From: Pleodorina starrii
Lineage: Eukaryota > Chlorophyta > Chlorophyceae > Chlamydomonadales > Volvocaceae
Length of the DNA stretch: 64,000 nt
Assembly: GCA_030267565.1 (NCBI GenBank)
Contig: BRXU01000034.1
Location: 513,501 to 577,500, forward strand
Direction of reading: 5' to 3'
Of the stretch, positions 40,256 through 53,309 are shown one piece after another (position 1 is the stretch's first letter; every line of letters starts with the position of its first letter). The notes below the pieces were generated by a model. The model ran no database searches and was not told where the DNA came from. It saw nothing but the letters and a program-made list of their open reading frames with translations. A program made the translations under genes and the position numbers.

Positions 40256-42961
40256 CTTGACTAAAGGACAGCGGGAAGCCGATGTCGACTAGCGGCCGCC
40301 TAGGGGACAATGATGATTTGACTTATTAAAAGATATATTTGCCATACTTGAGCACAGGTTTTGCCCAATCGCCTTGACCGTGGAATTCAGGGCAGCAAGG
40401 GACCGCCATCAACATATCTCGTCCGGGGACAAAATAAACATCTGGACGTACACAAGATAGAAACCCGTAATACAGTCTCGGCATCATTACGCCGCGTTGC
40501 AACACGGGTTGGCTACGGTGTCACGGGGCGGAGGGTCCGCTTAGGCACAAACGGAGCATAGAAACCGCTGAAGAAGCACCGGAACGAATGCAAGTTTCAG
40601 GCTTTCGCATAGCTGCCCTGCTTTAACATGTAGCCTGAAATGCGGACGCAGCTGTGGCGGAGGCGCGGAGCTGTTTCCGGCCTCTGGCGGACACGCAGGC
40701 ACAAGAACAGCGACCGCCGTCACGAAATCCCCATTGAGTGCGTCAAAACGAACAGAAGGTGATTTTTCAGCATACCTGAAGCTGGGAACGGGTGAAAGGT
40801 AGCGTAAATGCTTGTGCCGCCGCACGGGCTGGGGCCCAGAAGACTCGTCCGCCGCGATGAAACCAAGCTGTGACTTCTTACGCTCCTTCGAAAGTCAATT
40901 CCTCGGTATTTTAGAGGCGCCAAGTGGGCGGCGCGCTCGGAAACGGAAGCAAGGTTTGCAGCATGCTTTAACACTTTCACTTAAGTTCAGCTCAAATTTG
41001 GACAGGGCTGTTGTTGATCTTTATAAAACGGTAGAAGGCAATTGATGAATCCGTTGACCTCAGTGCTCGAGACAGGCGGCGCCGGTGCGGCACGGCGGGC
41101 GGCCTGTACGTAAGACGTGTGTGACTCGTCAGACTTCGTAACCTGGATAGTGGAGGGACTTTTCTCCCATTGGACTTGAAGTTATATAGTATATTTTAGT
41201 ATTAATTTTTCAGTGCATGTCGCTGTACATTGCGCAAAAACTCAAGGAAGTGAATGCATTGGCACCGCAAAGCCCTCTAATCTCATACATGGGCCATGGT
41301 GATTCTTATCTTACAGAAACTACGGCCTCTGATTCCCATATTGTGATCACAGCGCGTACAGGTGCATAAATGGATGACGCGGCGAGGCGGTGTCACCTTT
41401 CCACGCCCTGTACGACCATATACTACCAAGGGCCATGTTTAGTTCAGTATAAAGAGTAAAGCCAGACGCACAAAGCTGTTTTATTCCAGCATATATAGGC
41501 TTCTAGGGTTTGGCCGTATAAATAACTACCTGTAGGGCCCTGCGTCGCCTCTTCAAGATCGACCGTCGCCGCCCTCGTTCGTTAGCGAGGCAAGGTTGCG
41601 AACGCGGCTTTCTTGGCAGTTCCGTCTCACAGTCGCATATTCCTGAAAAGCTGCCTGAAAAAATATGCCTCGCCCAGTCGTTGTTTCTAGAATCACAGCT
41701 TGCGCCCTGTCCTCCTGGTCGTGATCGTGCCGACGCCCATCTATGTACCAGCGTCTGACCATGAAGCATGCGCAGCAACTTCAGTCGCCGTGATTGCCAA
41801 GGCCTTAACAAAAAGCTTTGTGCCATGCAAGTCCATGGATAGCCCTTGCCTGCGTAGCTGCCCTGGTCGCACTTCGAGCCACCGGATATTTCCACCCGGC
41901 CGTCGACGGTCTCTGCGCGCGTCACATTGTTTTCATTAAAAACATCGTCATTAATGTAACGACCTGTTGTTAAAGTCATTATGTCATTGCCTAAGCCTGT
42001 CTACCCGGTGTCCAACCCGGGGCTAAGGCAGCGCTAAGGCACCTCATCCACAGCCCTAAAGAGGCGGCCTAATCCCAAATGAAAATAGTAACGGGCGAAA
42101 ATTTTTTGAATGTAAAAAAACGAAAAACACCGCTGGCGACCCCGTCCGACTTCTGATGCGAGCCTCTACATAAAAGGATGAAACGCACTCCACATGGAGA
42201 AGGACAGTGCGGTGCGCCGCGCAGCAAATAAAGTGCGAAGGGTGGCCACAGCCCCGGCTGCGCTTCTCCTTACAATCCCGGCCGAACTAGAAAAAAAACA
42301 CGCCGCCGCCATAACTCCCCTCTCCAACGGCAGCATCCATCCCCACGGCTTTTGAGGGACGCGTTGACGGCGTTGGCCCGCACTGCGATAGTTGCAGCGC
42401 CCGCTCCCCTCACACGCCAACCCCTGAGCCGCGGATACTCATGCACCCGAGCGGCCCCATCGGTCCTCGCCCCCTCATCCCACACCCCCACACCCCATCC
42501 ACCCACCCACACCCCTCTGCACGACCGCACGCACAATCACAACTACCCTGTAGGCTATCTAAGCACTCAGAAATGCGGATAATACCAGTCTACAGTACTC
42601 ATCTGCCTACCTGCACTGGCGACATTCACGCCTCCCCCACCACACCTAGCAGCTAGCTAGCTTCGTCACACATCCGGCAACCTTCGAACTGGTGGCTCAC
42701 TGGGCGAATCAATCCCTGGCACCTAGCAGCGCTCCCGCACCAAACCTGCAGCAGCTGGCCCCCTCCCATACTATGGACCCCGGCCTATACGTGGATAACC
42801 CCCATACTACCGCATCAGGCGGTAGCTTCGCCCAACGAGGGAACAGTTCAGTGGCTCCTGGAGTTGATCAAGACTGTGGATCCATGGTCCTTCGAGTCTT
42901 CAAAGCGCCTCTCGACGCCTGCCTGTCACTGTCTCATTGACCGGGTCCGCGCATGTGCATC
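40256..42961. other. Intergenic, no confident gene
   Basis: This stretch separates the EXO1 stop from the AP2/ERF start. It should contain the AP2/ERF promoter and the EXO1 3' UTR. A 158-codon minus-strand ORF with a true ATG (41,979-41,503, starting MTLTTGRYINDDVF) has no known motif; I give it little weight. The sequence is AT-richer than its neighbours. Confidence 0.4.
42270..42274 (-). terminator. TGTAA poly(A) signal for EXO1
   Basis: Minus-strand TGTAA lies about 690 bp after the EXO1 stop codon. I see none closer. Confidence 0.4.
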
Positions 42962-45900
42962 CTACTTGCTGCTTCCGTACGCGAACCGCTGGAATGCAGT
43001 TATCCGCTGCTGCTGCTGCGGAGCCGGCTGCGAGTCCCTCCCCGCGGCCCGCAACCCGCCGCCCTTCCCCCTGCCGCCACCCATCGCCCGCGCGCCGCCC
43101 GCCGCCGCCACGCCACCGATCGCCCCCCCTGCGTTACTCCGCGGGGCCTGAAACGGCCGCCGCAGCATCATCTCCGCAAGCACCCGCCGGTCAGGGCCGC
43201 CTCCTCCGCTGCGCTGCGTCACGCCACCCCTGGGCCCGTAGGCCCCCCCGCCGCCCGCCAGACCTCCCCCAGCTTCCCCCACAATCACCACGTCATCGCT
43301 TCCGTCGCTGTCGCCACGCTCAGGCGCATCCCCACCGCCACCCTCGCCTCCATCACCGCGCTGAGCGAACGCGTGACGGGCATCGTCCGCTTCGGCGGCC
43401 CTCCCCGCCCCACCCGACCCATGGGTCGCCCCGAACTCGCCAGCGACGCTGCGAGGCGACGCGGCGCTGTCATCCGCCGGCGCACCGCCGTCCGCAGCCG
43501 CGCCAACATCCGAGAGCCCCACGAAGACGCTTGGCCGGTAGCTGCCAGCCCGCGCCGCCAGCGGCGGTGTGCCGCCCAGCAGCCCGGCGCCGGCGCGGCC
43601 AGTCGAGCTGGCTCGACGCTTCGGCGCACTCCGCATGAACGCGAAATCCGTCAGCGGCTTCGCGGCAGCGGCGGCGGCGGCGGCTGATCTGCCGCCGCCG
43701 CCGGCAGCTGCCCGGTCGAACGACGTCCTCCGATGGGGCTGCGGCTGCGGCTGCGTGCGCCGCGGCGGCGGGTCGGGCCGTGCGGCTGCCGCTACCACCG
43801 CTTCCGACGGCGGCGGCGGCAGGCTGCGCTCCAGCTTGTCCAACGTCCGGCTCGCCACAAGCGCGAAGCGCGCCATGTGCTGTACGGAGTGAAAACACGC
43901 CGACGCGCCACCGCCGGCGGCGGCGCCGGTGGCTTCCGCCTCGACTGCGGCACAGCCGCCGTCGCCCACTCGCAAGTCCGCTGTAATGAACACCTCGTCA
44001 TCATCTTCATCAGCATCGGGCGCTTGGGCGTCGCCCCCGCCGCCGCCGCTGCCGTTCTGCGGACCCTGCTCGTCCTGGGCTGCCACCGCGGCCTCCCCGA
44101 AGGCCTCCGAGTCGGCGCATCTGCCCGCATCTGCCAGGTTGTCCGCGCGTGGCGGCTGATTTCCCGGTCCAGAGACGCCGTGCCCCTCCCGACGGCCCGC
44201 CAAGGCGACGCCCTCGCCCTCCATCGCCGCCAGGGCGCCGCCGAAGCCGAAGCCGCTGTCAGTGAGCCCGGTGACGCCGTCGGCGACACCATCCATAGCA
44301 TCCCCCATCGCTCCGAAACCGCCGCTGCTGCCAGGCCCGTGATCTTCTTCCGTCATGGGACACCGGGCGCTGCGCCGCCTGCGCTGCCGCCGCTGCTCCT
44401 CGCTCCGCTCCAGCGCTCGCTTAAACGCAAGAACGTCCGGGTCCGGATCATCGCTGCCGCTACCATCTTCTGCGCCGCCGCCGTCGCCAGAACAAGCCAT
44501 GACCGCGTCGTCGCCGCCGCCGCCACCGCCACCGCTGCCGCCGGTAGCTCCGAAACTGCCATCCTGCTGCCCGCCGCTGCAGCCCGGACCCAGATCCGGT
44601 CCCAGCTGCAACTCCGACGCCGCACCCGCCCCTTGGTGCCCCAGCTCCGCCAAAAGGCAGCCCCGGCTGTCGACCAGGGCTGCACCATCCAGCGGCAGCA
44701 TCGCGCCGTGGCACCGCCTGGCCGAGGGGTGAAGCAGGGTCGAGACCAGCCCCGCGCGCCGTTGGACGAGGGCGCCTTCCGGCGGGAAGCTGCGTCGCAG
44801 CTGCTCCGAAGACGGCGCGCGGGAGCGGTGCGGCAGCGCGCAGGGAAGCTTCAAGGGGCTCGTCACCTCCGCCTCGCCGCCGCCGCAGTCATCGTCGTCG
44901 TCGTCGCTGCCAGGCGGGCCCGGAGCTCCACCACGCGAGGACCGCCGCCGAGGCCCAGCGCCAGGTATGCCGCCGGGGGGCGACGACGGTGCGTCGCGGC
45001 CCGGGGCGGGGCACGTGCCCTCGTCACCGACGCCGCCAGCGGATCCCCCTAAATTTAGAACTGGACCCAGATCGTCCTCGTCCAGGTCATAAATGCTGAA
45101 CCGCGGCGGAGGTTGATTGCCCAGCCGGGGCAGGCCGCCGCCGCCGCCGGCGGCGGCAGGCGCAGATATTGCTGGCGCTGCGGCCCCGAGGCGGATCCCT
45201 TGTTCCAAGCCCAGTGGGTTGCACTCCGAGGCCGTGTGTGCTTCCGGATGTAGCTCGGCGTGACGGTGCGGATCCACGTGCGCGTGCGAGTGCTTGGACG
45301 GCGACGGAAGCGACTGCGGGTGACGTCGTGCAGCGGGGAACAGGGAACGGGGAACAGGGAGCAAGCCGTGATGGACGCAATACGGTACTCTGCCCTTTGG
45401 TGGGGGAAGGCGGCCTGGGACGCGACAAGCGACAGGACGGGTGGGCTCGCGACAAGGCCGGGGCCCGCAACAAGACTGCTGAGATTTGGGGGGGTTGATT
45501 TTAGCTCGTTTCTATTTGCCCGTCGAGACGGCCCGGAGCGCGAAACTGGCAACTCCCATGGCTGCATGCTCCCTTCTTTAGTTCCTTTCCCTTCCGCTGT
45601 GCAGCCGCCGCAGTCCACTGGCGGCTGATGACCAAATGCCCCAGCCAATCCGACCCACCATGTTGTCGCTACCGAGCGGCTGGCTGCTTCCCGCTGTCCC
45701 TGCAGCCGCCGCAGGGCCCAGAACCAGCGGCGCTCCTGGGCCCTGCCGCCAGCTGTGGAACGCCGCCAGCGCGCCCATCACCTGGCGACCGGGGCCCAAT
45801 CGGCCGCCGCCGCCGCCGCTGGGACCAGCCGCCGGGCAGGAGTGGGCAGCCCCTCCGCCGCGCCCGCCGGCCCCGCCCCCGCCGCCGCCAGCACACACGG

Positions 45901-48900
45901 GCGCGGACTGGGACAGCGGCGCGCCGCCGCCGGAGGGTTCCGAAAACAGCGCCTGGCGCAACGATTGACCGACGAAGGTCGAGGCGAGGAAAGAGAGGGA
46001 GGGAGAAGTAAGAGGATGGGACAGTCACGCCCCCAGGCCTGCCCAGCACAGCTCGGCCTAGCCAGGACGCAGCGGCCCCAGCTCAACCCAGCCCTTTCCC
46101 AAGCGTCCCAACTTCCAGGCGCCCCCTTCCATAGCCCCGGTCAGGCGCCTGCTCTGAAGCCCACAAACACGCCAACGCTCGCCCAACATGCGCGCCGCCG
46201 CCCCAGTCCTCCTGACCCACCTCCAGAGCCAGCCGCGAGGGTGCGCGCGATCTCCCGCCAACCAGACCGCCGCCACAGCTGCTGTTGCCGCCGCGCCACG
46301 CCGGCCGCCCTGCGCCCTCGCAGCCGGATGTCAGCTGACTATCGTACTGGCTGTCGTACTGGCTGTCGTACTCGCTCGCGGTGCCAGATGGCAGCCGGCC
46401 GCTCGGCCCCAGTCCATCAGAATCCGCTGCAGAACACCATCCGCGCGCCAGGCCCTGCGGGAGGACCAGAAACAAGCCCGAATGCCGAATGATCCGGGAG
46501 CATGAATGCACATCGAATCACGCCATCGTTCTCTACGCTCTGTGCGTTACATGAGAGCAAGACAGCTTATATGGCATGCTGTACACATCTGCTCTTGTAA
46601 TCGCCTGTTCTTGTCTGCCACCCACCTGGCTATAAGGGCCCGCGTGCTGGCTGTCGGGTGCGGAGCCCGAGACAACGGCGCCGGCGCCGCCACCACCGCC
46701 GGCCGCGGCGCCAAGGCCAATCTCCACGTCGCAGCCCGCCATGTCCGCCCATCCGCCTGCGCCAGGTGCGCCGGGCGGCTCGCATCCGCCGCCATCACCT
46801 CCAGGCAGCGCTTGCGACTGCGCGGAGAAGGGGGTACCGCCGAAGTTCAGAGGCGCGCACGGAACGGTATAGGTTGGCAGCAGATGCGAAGGTTAAGAGA
46901 CAGTTGGCAGCAGCGGGACACGCTGATGCTGATGACGGGGACCAGATGGGAGGGTGTGATGCGCATCACCCGCTCTGGCATCACCCGCTTCACATCCTGT
47001 GGGTGAGGGCCGCGTCGCAGCTTCATCACATATCACAAACCCTAAAACCTTAAAACCCTAAACCCGAAGTGAATGAAGCTATTGTACCCTTCCCACGAGA
47101 CGCTTTGGGGTCGGTGGTTCAATTTGATGGACCACACGGTCCGGCGCACCTGCGACTGCGATGACGGACTGTCCGCGCAGGGCCGTTGTCCAGCCGGCGG
47201 CGCGCTACGGCGGAAGCGAGCAAACAAGCTGCCACCGTCGCTGGTGCTGCCGCCAGCGACGGTGCCGCGGCTGGGCACCGGCCCCGACTCCGGCCCACCG
47301 GAAGCGTGGCCGGCAACAGGCATGGATCCACAGCCTTCCACCGTCGGCGGCGCGCTTCCGGCCGCGCGGCAGCCCCCGAGCCTCCGCCGCTTGGCACTGG
47401 GCGGCGGGCCGTCCGCGTCCTGGTCAGGGGAACCGACCCACGGGTCAGCGTTGAGAGCGGCAAGCAGGACAACAAGGAGGTCGTTGACGCCGGTAGGATG
47501 CTCAAGAGCGCCCCTGGGCCAACAATTACGGAGCTGGAGCGACGGAAATGGCAGTAGAGACAGAGCCACAACAAGCAGCCTATCTGGAAACTGCCTGATG
47601 GCGCGGCGCAGCTGCGCACCTGCTCATCGCCGTGGCCCGACGGTCCAGCGCGCCGCTCCCCGCCTTCCTCCTCCAGCCCATCCGCTGCGGGTGCCGCGGC
47701 CGCACTCGCCGCACCCCCGCCTCCGCCAGCAGTTGCTGCCTCCAACACCTCCACCGGCAAACCCCTCAGCGTCACAACACGTGCGGAGGCGCCTCCTCCT
47801 CCTCCTCCTCCTCCCGCCGCTGCCGCTGCCGCGCCTTCGCCTGCGCCACACCACTGCCCGCTGCCGTCGCTCCGAAGCGCGTGGTGGCGAAAGGGCTGGC
47901 TGGCGGCCGGGTTGGGAGCGAAGAAGTACCGATCGATGCGGTCCTTCGGAGCCACCGGTGGCTTGCCGGCGGGCCGGCCGTAGCGCCCCTGCTGCTGCTG
48001 GTGCTGTAGCTGCGAATTGTGACTGTGATGGTTGTGGTGGTGGTGATGGTGTTGGCTGTGGTGGTGTTGGCTGCCCTGTCCCTCGCTGGAACCGCCGCCA
48101 CCCCAGGACAGCCGCCGCTGGCCGCCGCCGCCGCCGCCTTGGGACTGGGAGCCGTGCTGCGTCCCCTGGGACGGCGCCGGCAGCAGCGCGCGCAGGTGCC
48201 GCGGCGGGTAGGCGCAGCCGCGGTAGATGGCCGACAGGTCAAAGGGGTGCAGCGTGCTGGGGTCCAGGTCACCTGCGTGAGGCACCGCACAATCCAACGC
48301 GGAATGGCGGGCGGCAGCAGCGACAGTCAGCCGGAGACGGCAGGCCGCATCACAACTGTCCACCAGCCTGCGCTGCTCCGGGCGGCAGGTCAGACATGTA
48401 ACCGCAGGCAAGGCCACCCGGTGCGGCCGGTGAGGACCTCCACACCGCCCAGCCCACGCCGCGAGACCGCAGCCGCGATCGCGCCGGCGGCCATCTACTC
48501 ACCGGCCGCGATGCCCGCAGCCACGTCCGCGTCCATGGGCGGTCCCAGGAACGGCAGCGTGTCCCGCTCGACGCCCTCGGGCGGCAGCGCTGCCAGCACC
48601 AGCACATCGGCGGCGCCCAGACCGCCCGCCGGCAGGGGCCGCAGGTGCGTGAGGGCGCGCGCGATCGGGCAGAAGACCCGCTGGTGGCGGAAGAGCCACA
48701 GGGTGCGCTGGAAGCGGACCTCGTAGCCAGGCGGCGGGGAGGAGCCGTTGAAGCGCAGGTAGCGGACGACCTGCGAGGTGGTGGTTAGCGGTTAAGTGGT
48801 TGGGTCGTCGGCTGCGGCGTTGTGAGATGGTGGCGGGCTGCGGATCAGGCGATGAGCATCAGCATTTCCGGTGTTCATCCGTCACCCATACATTTGCGGC

Positions 48901-50949
48901 CGTAACCACTGCAGGCACGAGCGAGGAGAGTGGACTCCTCACACGCGCAACCTCACCGCCGTTCCATCGCTGCGGCTCGTCTTTCCTGCCCCAGACCCAG
49001 CCCCCCAGCTCCCCAGCCCCAGCCCCGGCGCACCTTGACAAAGTCCCGGTGCTTCCGGATCATTGCGTGCGCCTTCTTGATGCCCACACCCGACATGTTG
49101 GGCAGGAAGTCGCAGCCTGCCAGAATGCACATCTGCGCGCGGAGGGGCGGGGAAGAAGAGTGACGGGACAGGGACGCACAACGGGCGCCGGGCGCCAGCG
49201 CAACTGAACGGGCCATCAGCGCAAAAGCCGGTTTTGCGAGCAGCGGGACCGAAAGCGCGTTGTGTGGGACAGCTGCCCAGAGAGACCCAACGACGACACG
49301 GCCACGCCTCTTGGATCCCCGAGGCACGCATCCACCAGCTCCCCACGCGGCGGCAGCAGCCTACCACACTGCCTTCCCACAACTTCTTGTCATCACGCCT
49401 TTGAGTTCGCCTTCTAGTCAAGCACCCATTCCGTTTCACCGTCAGCAACACGCTTTATGCCCTACCCAGCTGCAGCAACATGCCCCGTGACCCCCCTGCC
49501 TGCAGCAGCATGTCGTGGTCGAACCCCGTCATATTGAGCTCCCTGACCAGCGGCAGATCCGACAGCACCACCTCCTCCCCTGTCCCGCCGCGATCCAGCT
49601 TGTACAGCACCCGTGGGCAGCCGTACGCCAGCATGTCGCTGTCCTCCGTGAGTACGGCATACACGTCGCCGCGCAGAGCCAAGTACGACATCTGCGCGTC
49701 GGCCTCGTAAGGCGCCACGAGGCACGTGACCTCGCGCTCGCGGAGGGCCTGGAGGCGCGCGGGGCGGGGCGGGCGGGGGTTTTACGGCGTGCAACAAGCA
49801 CGGCGTGGAGGAGCGGTCTGCAGTGCGGCAGAGCGCTGAGCCGAGCAGTACAGGACAGCTTGGGAACAAGCCCCGCTTTCGATGATGGCGACGGATACCT
49901 GCATAGCGCTTACCCGAGGCAAGCGACAGCAAAGCGACCGACTGCCCCATGGGTCCTCGCGGAGACTCACCTCCATGACGCACTTGGCCATCCAGGGTGC
50001 AATGTCCACCGCCCGCTGGTAACACTCCGTGGCGGCCGCCATGTTGCCCGACTCGGCGTGCGCCCGCGCGCGCTCCAGGGCCTCCCGCCGGCCCCTGCCA
50101 TACACCGTGCAGCATGATGGTACAGCCGCCTTAGGAGGGGGTTCGTGTTGTGATCCACGATATGCTTTTTAAGAAGCCGGCCGCCAACACAATTCCGCAG
50201 CGGCGATTGCGGGGCTGCATCGGCGAAGGACTCGCCCTACCGGAGATCCCTTCGCCGATGCGGCCCAGTACGGAGAGTTTGGGGAGGACGTTAGACCGGC
50301 AAAAGGGCGGCAGACGAAAGACGACCTAGGTTTTTGCTTGACCCCCGCCGCATGGCTGCTTGGCGCCATGGGCCGCGGTCGCACCTTCGGCGGCTATCCT
50401 CCTCGTCGGCCTTCATGGGGAGGCGACAGCCATCAAAGACGACGATTGGGATCACGCCATTCCCCAGAAGCATCTCGATTCGAGACACGAAGTACCGAAT
50501 GTAGCTTTTTTGTGAAAGGGGGAGGAAAGCGAAGGGCGGGCATATTCGTGGGTTCGAGGGTGTAGGTACACTTCCACCCAGTCACAGTCGTTCACTCGCA
50601 CGGACGGTCTCTCAGTGGCGCGTGCACTCCACATGGTGTATCATGTGCACTCAAGAGGATATGTGCATAGCTGAGAAGCGTACGTGAGAGCCGAGGAGCG
50701 GCTCGGGGGAGCAGGGAGGCAGACAAGAGACAGTCGTGGCCTGTCCGAGAGGCGCTTTCCACAAGGATAGTCTGCCCGCCGCCCTCACCCATCGGCCCAT
50801 ACTCCTTCGCACAGCTCGCGGCTGCAGCTGTAGGCTCCTTTGTGCAGCCAGGAGTAGCCGTCGATGGCAACCTTCTGTCCGCGGTATGCGCTGACGTGCG
50901 TCGGCCGAGATATGCTTTTGAGCTGCTGCAAAAGGCCATTTATACCCAT
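42962..50949 (-). CDS. EXO1: Exonuclease 1 (XPG/FEN1-family 5' flap nuclease)
   Basis: The twelve exons are 50949-50789, 50504-50385, 50094-49971, 49748-49500, 49132-49034, 48770-48503, 48272-47620, 47533-47150, 46817-46626, 46454-46221, 45952-45659 and 45313-42962, all in phase, giving 1,709 aa against ~735-850 in plants and animals. EXO1 resects DNA 5' to 3' in mismatch repair, double-strand-break repair and meiosis. Metal ligands fall at the human positions: D30 (VAIDGYSWLHKGA), D78 (VVFDGCRLPMK), E150 and D152 (APYEADAQ), D171 and D173 (TEDSDML), and D226 (AGCDFLP; 225 in human). The helix-turn-helix follows (GVGIKKAHAMI). The long C-terminal half is low-complexity, with a His run, a nuclear-signal-like SAKRRRLGG and a final QQRITAFQRFAYGSSK that resembles a PCNA-binding box. 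Intron 4 needs a GC donor. Exons 1-7 are near certain; exons 9-12 rest on phase and the lack of an intervening stop or poly(A) signal. Confidence 0.88.
47037..47065 (-). repeat. Telomere-type repeat inside EXO1 intron
   Basis: Minus-strand units GGGTTTAGGG, TTTTAAGG and TTTTAGGG lie about 85-110 nt after the exon 8 donor, within intron 8 of the EXO1 model. Confidence 0.75.
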
Positions 50950-51754
50950 CCTTGATCACGCAGGAAGTTCTCCAGGCGTCGCTTCCATCACAGCCAAAAG
51001 TTCACCGCTTAAATGTCATGACAGCTGTGGGGCTTCACCGCGAGCCCGCCTCCTAAGATGGACACTGCATAATTGCCCTACATAAAGGTGATAGGAGCCT
51101 CCATGTGTTCTCGCAAATCCGCGTGAGGGAGCGATTTGGGGCCGGCAGTAATGCAGAGCGAGAAGTGTATAATGGCGCAATTCAGATAGTTAGAAAGGTT
51201 AATAGCAACTGAACTTCAATCTACGTGGTGCAACCAACCGCAGTGTACAGCAAGGGTACGGCAAAACTGAAACTAGCTCGCAAGCTCGGACACCACTGGC
51301 GTTTGACAGCCCAGGCTTAGGTGGGCGCCCGCAAGGCCAAATAACAACAAGTAAGGGCCTCCGGCAGTCCCGCTTTTGGTGTTAGCAGGGCGTGTGTAGC
51401 GGACCTGCGGAGAGGTAGGTAGTCAGTTGCCCTTTATTCAGGATGTTCATGTGCGGTCAGGGCATGGCTCCAAAAACACGTCCTAAACATGGATGCAAGG
51501 CCCAACACATGAAGACGCTGCGTCCGCGCGACGACGTGCAGCTAACAAGCGTGCTCCATCAACAGGGCCCCCCCGCCCCGCCCCGCCCTCCCTCCCCGCC
51601 CCGCCCTCAACCCCTCTTTGCCTCCACGTGGTAAAGGCGACACGTTCAGCCACCGCCGCCGGGGACGACACCGCCGCAGCGCCCACGTCCCATTCACTTG
51701 TCGTCTCACCCTCACCCTTGCCCTAGCCCTAGCCCTGGTCCTGGACACGCACCC
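50950..51754. other. Upstream of EXO1, no gene recognised
   Basis: This should contain the EXO1 promoter. A perfect TATA box is not evident. The stretch 51,560-51,610 is a GC-rich run of ccccgcc units. No convincing ORF is present. Confidence 0.4.
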
Positions 51755-53309
51755 TCACCTTGAGATCTCGCAACAGCAACAGCAGCTCCTCCAGTGTCTC
51801 ACCGCCATCTCGCAGGCTTGTGGCCAGCCGCCGCCGTCACCAGCGCATGGCCCGGAACAGCGCCGGCCACACACGGAACCTGCGCACGCACACTTACGGT
51901 ACGAAGTTGCTGAGGCACACAGCCCGCAACCGCCCCCGGCAAGCGCAAAGATTGAACGAACCCCGCTTCGCACTGCCCGCCCGAACGGGCACGTTAGAAA
52001 TGCGGCGCTGGCTGCTAGATGGGAAATCAACCTCGGGTGGAAAGATCGATGATGCAAATAAACACAACGCTGCCAAGGTCACACTCCACCAGCAGCATGA
52101 CCTTACCTGAACACGTGAGGATGCAGCTCCATCGCACTTGTGAGGGCATGCCGCCTCAGGGTGCCTCGTGAACCAAACCCTGCGTGTTTAGTGTGTCCAC
52201 CCGCCAATCGATGAACTAACGCCAGTTTGCCCACACCGCGGCCGCAGCCTGGCACCCAACCAACCCACCAACGCCGTACCCGTGTCAGCCCGTGATCCAA
52301 CAACCCAAACCAACACTGACATGACGCAAGCCGCCGCCGTCGCGCGACCGGATCGCATCGCACCGACCTGCAAGCAAAGCGGGTCGCTGCCCGGCCCGCA
52401 GCAGCGCCGCCGCCGCCGCCGCTTCCGCTACGTCCGTCGCCGCCGCCGCCTTTGTCACCGTCGACGAGCAGGCCCACCGCGAGCTGCACGCAGGCCCGCT
52501 GAAGAGCCACGAAGGGGCAGACGTCAGCGCCGGCCCCTTCCTCCGGCTCCACCGCTGCCGCCAGCAGCACCGCCTCCATGACCTCCTCCAGGTTGTCGGG
52601 CTGCACCAGACACGAGGAAGCAGCTGCCGCCCTGGGAAGCGGATCACGCATAGCACAGGACAAGACAGCGCAGCACGTCGCCGTGCGCAGTGGCCGTGCG
52701 GAAGAGCTGAATAGCCATCGCGGCAGTAGTAATGGCTATCCCTTTGCAGGTGCCGAGGGATAGAGGGACGAATGCGCCGCATACTGCCTCAAATTCAATC
52801 AGCGCGGCTGAGGTACGACGCACACGGAGGCGAGATTCGTAGGGGGATGAAGAGGCGGTCGCCATGCCAATGTGGACCGGTAGTCATCGGGAGTCGCATT
52901 CGGGACGCAACCACGCACGGGTTTGCATACCGTATGGAAGGCAGCAGGTGCCTCTACACACCTGGTGGGCCTACGACCGCGCGACCAGCCGCACAGCCTC
53001 CGTGGCCGTCACATGCCCGAGCGCCATGCGGCCAGCCGCCACATACGTGGCGGGAGTATCCGCGGCGACTATGAAACGCCACCGCGACCATTCGCCGAGC
53101 CAACGTAAAACGGGGAAGCCCGCAAACTACACCCCCGCACGCACACTCTCACGCAGCAGCGGGTTTGCTTCCCAACCAGCACCTACCCCACCCAGCTCTC
53201 ATGCACTGCAACGCGTGGCACGGCACGGCACAGCGCAGAACGTACTTGTGCAGCCGGGACCGCAGGACTGCCTCCACCCGGACTTGTTTGTGCTTTCCGT
53301 TCCTCATCC
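51755..53309 (-). pseudogene. Possible multi-exon gene with disruptions
   Basis: Several minus-strand segments look coding but do not join into one clean model. They are MRNGKHKQVRVEAVLRSRL with an ATG near 53,309; ATYVAAGRMALGHVTATEAV near 53,000; a frame reading LFRTATAHGDVLRCLVLCYA that then hits a stop near 52,650 just as the adjacent frame opens with NLEEVMEAVLLAAAVEPEEG and VALQRACVQLAVGLLVDGD; and RVWPALFRAMRW, a TGA, then LATSLRDGGETLEELLLLL near 51,780-51,880. The helical Leu/Ala pattern suggests an alpha-solenoid protein. The breaks may be real (pseudogene), introns I missed, or sequence errors. I assign no function. Confidence 0.3.

Noticed and set aside
41503..41979. 158-codon minus-strand ORF with a true ATG
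   Set aside because: No motif, no neighbour support, and it lies where the EXO1 3' flank and AP2/ERF promoter are expected; noted in the gap entry only.
46083..46817. A separate gene starting at the ATG at 46,742 (MAGCDVEIG) and ending at 42,962
   Set aside because: A strong acceptor at 46,817 joins in phase with the EXO1 exon 8 donor at 47,150, no TGTAA lies between them, and the combined protein ends in a PIP-like box as EXO1 proteins can. One gene is the simpler reading, though cDNA must decide.
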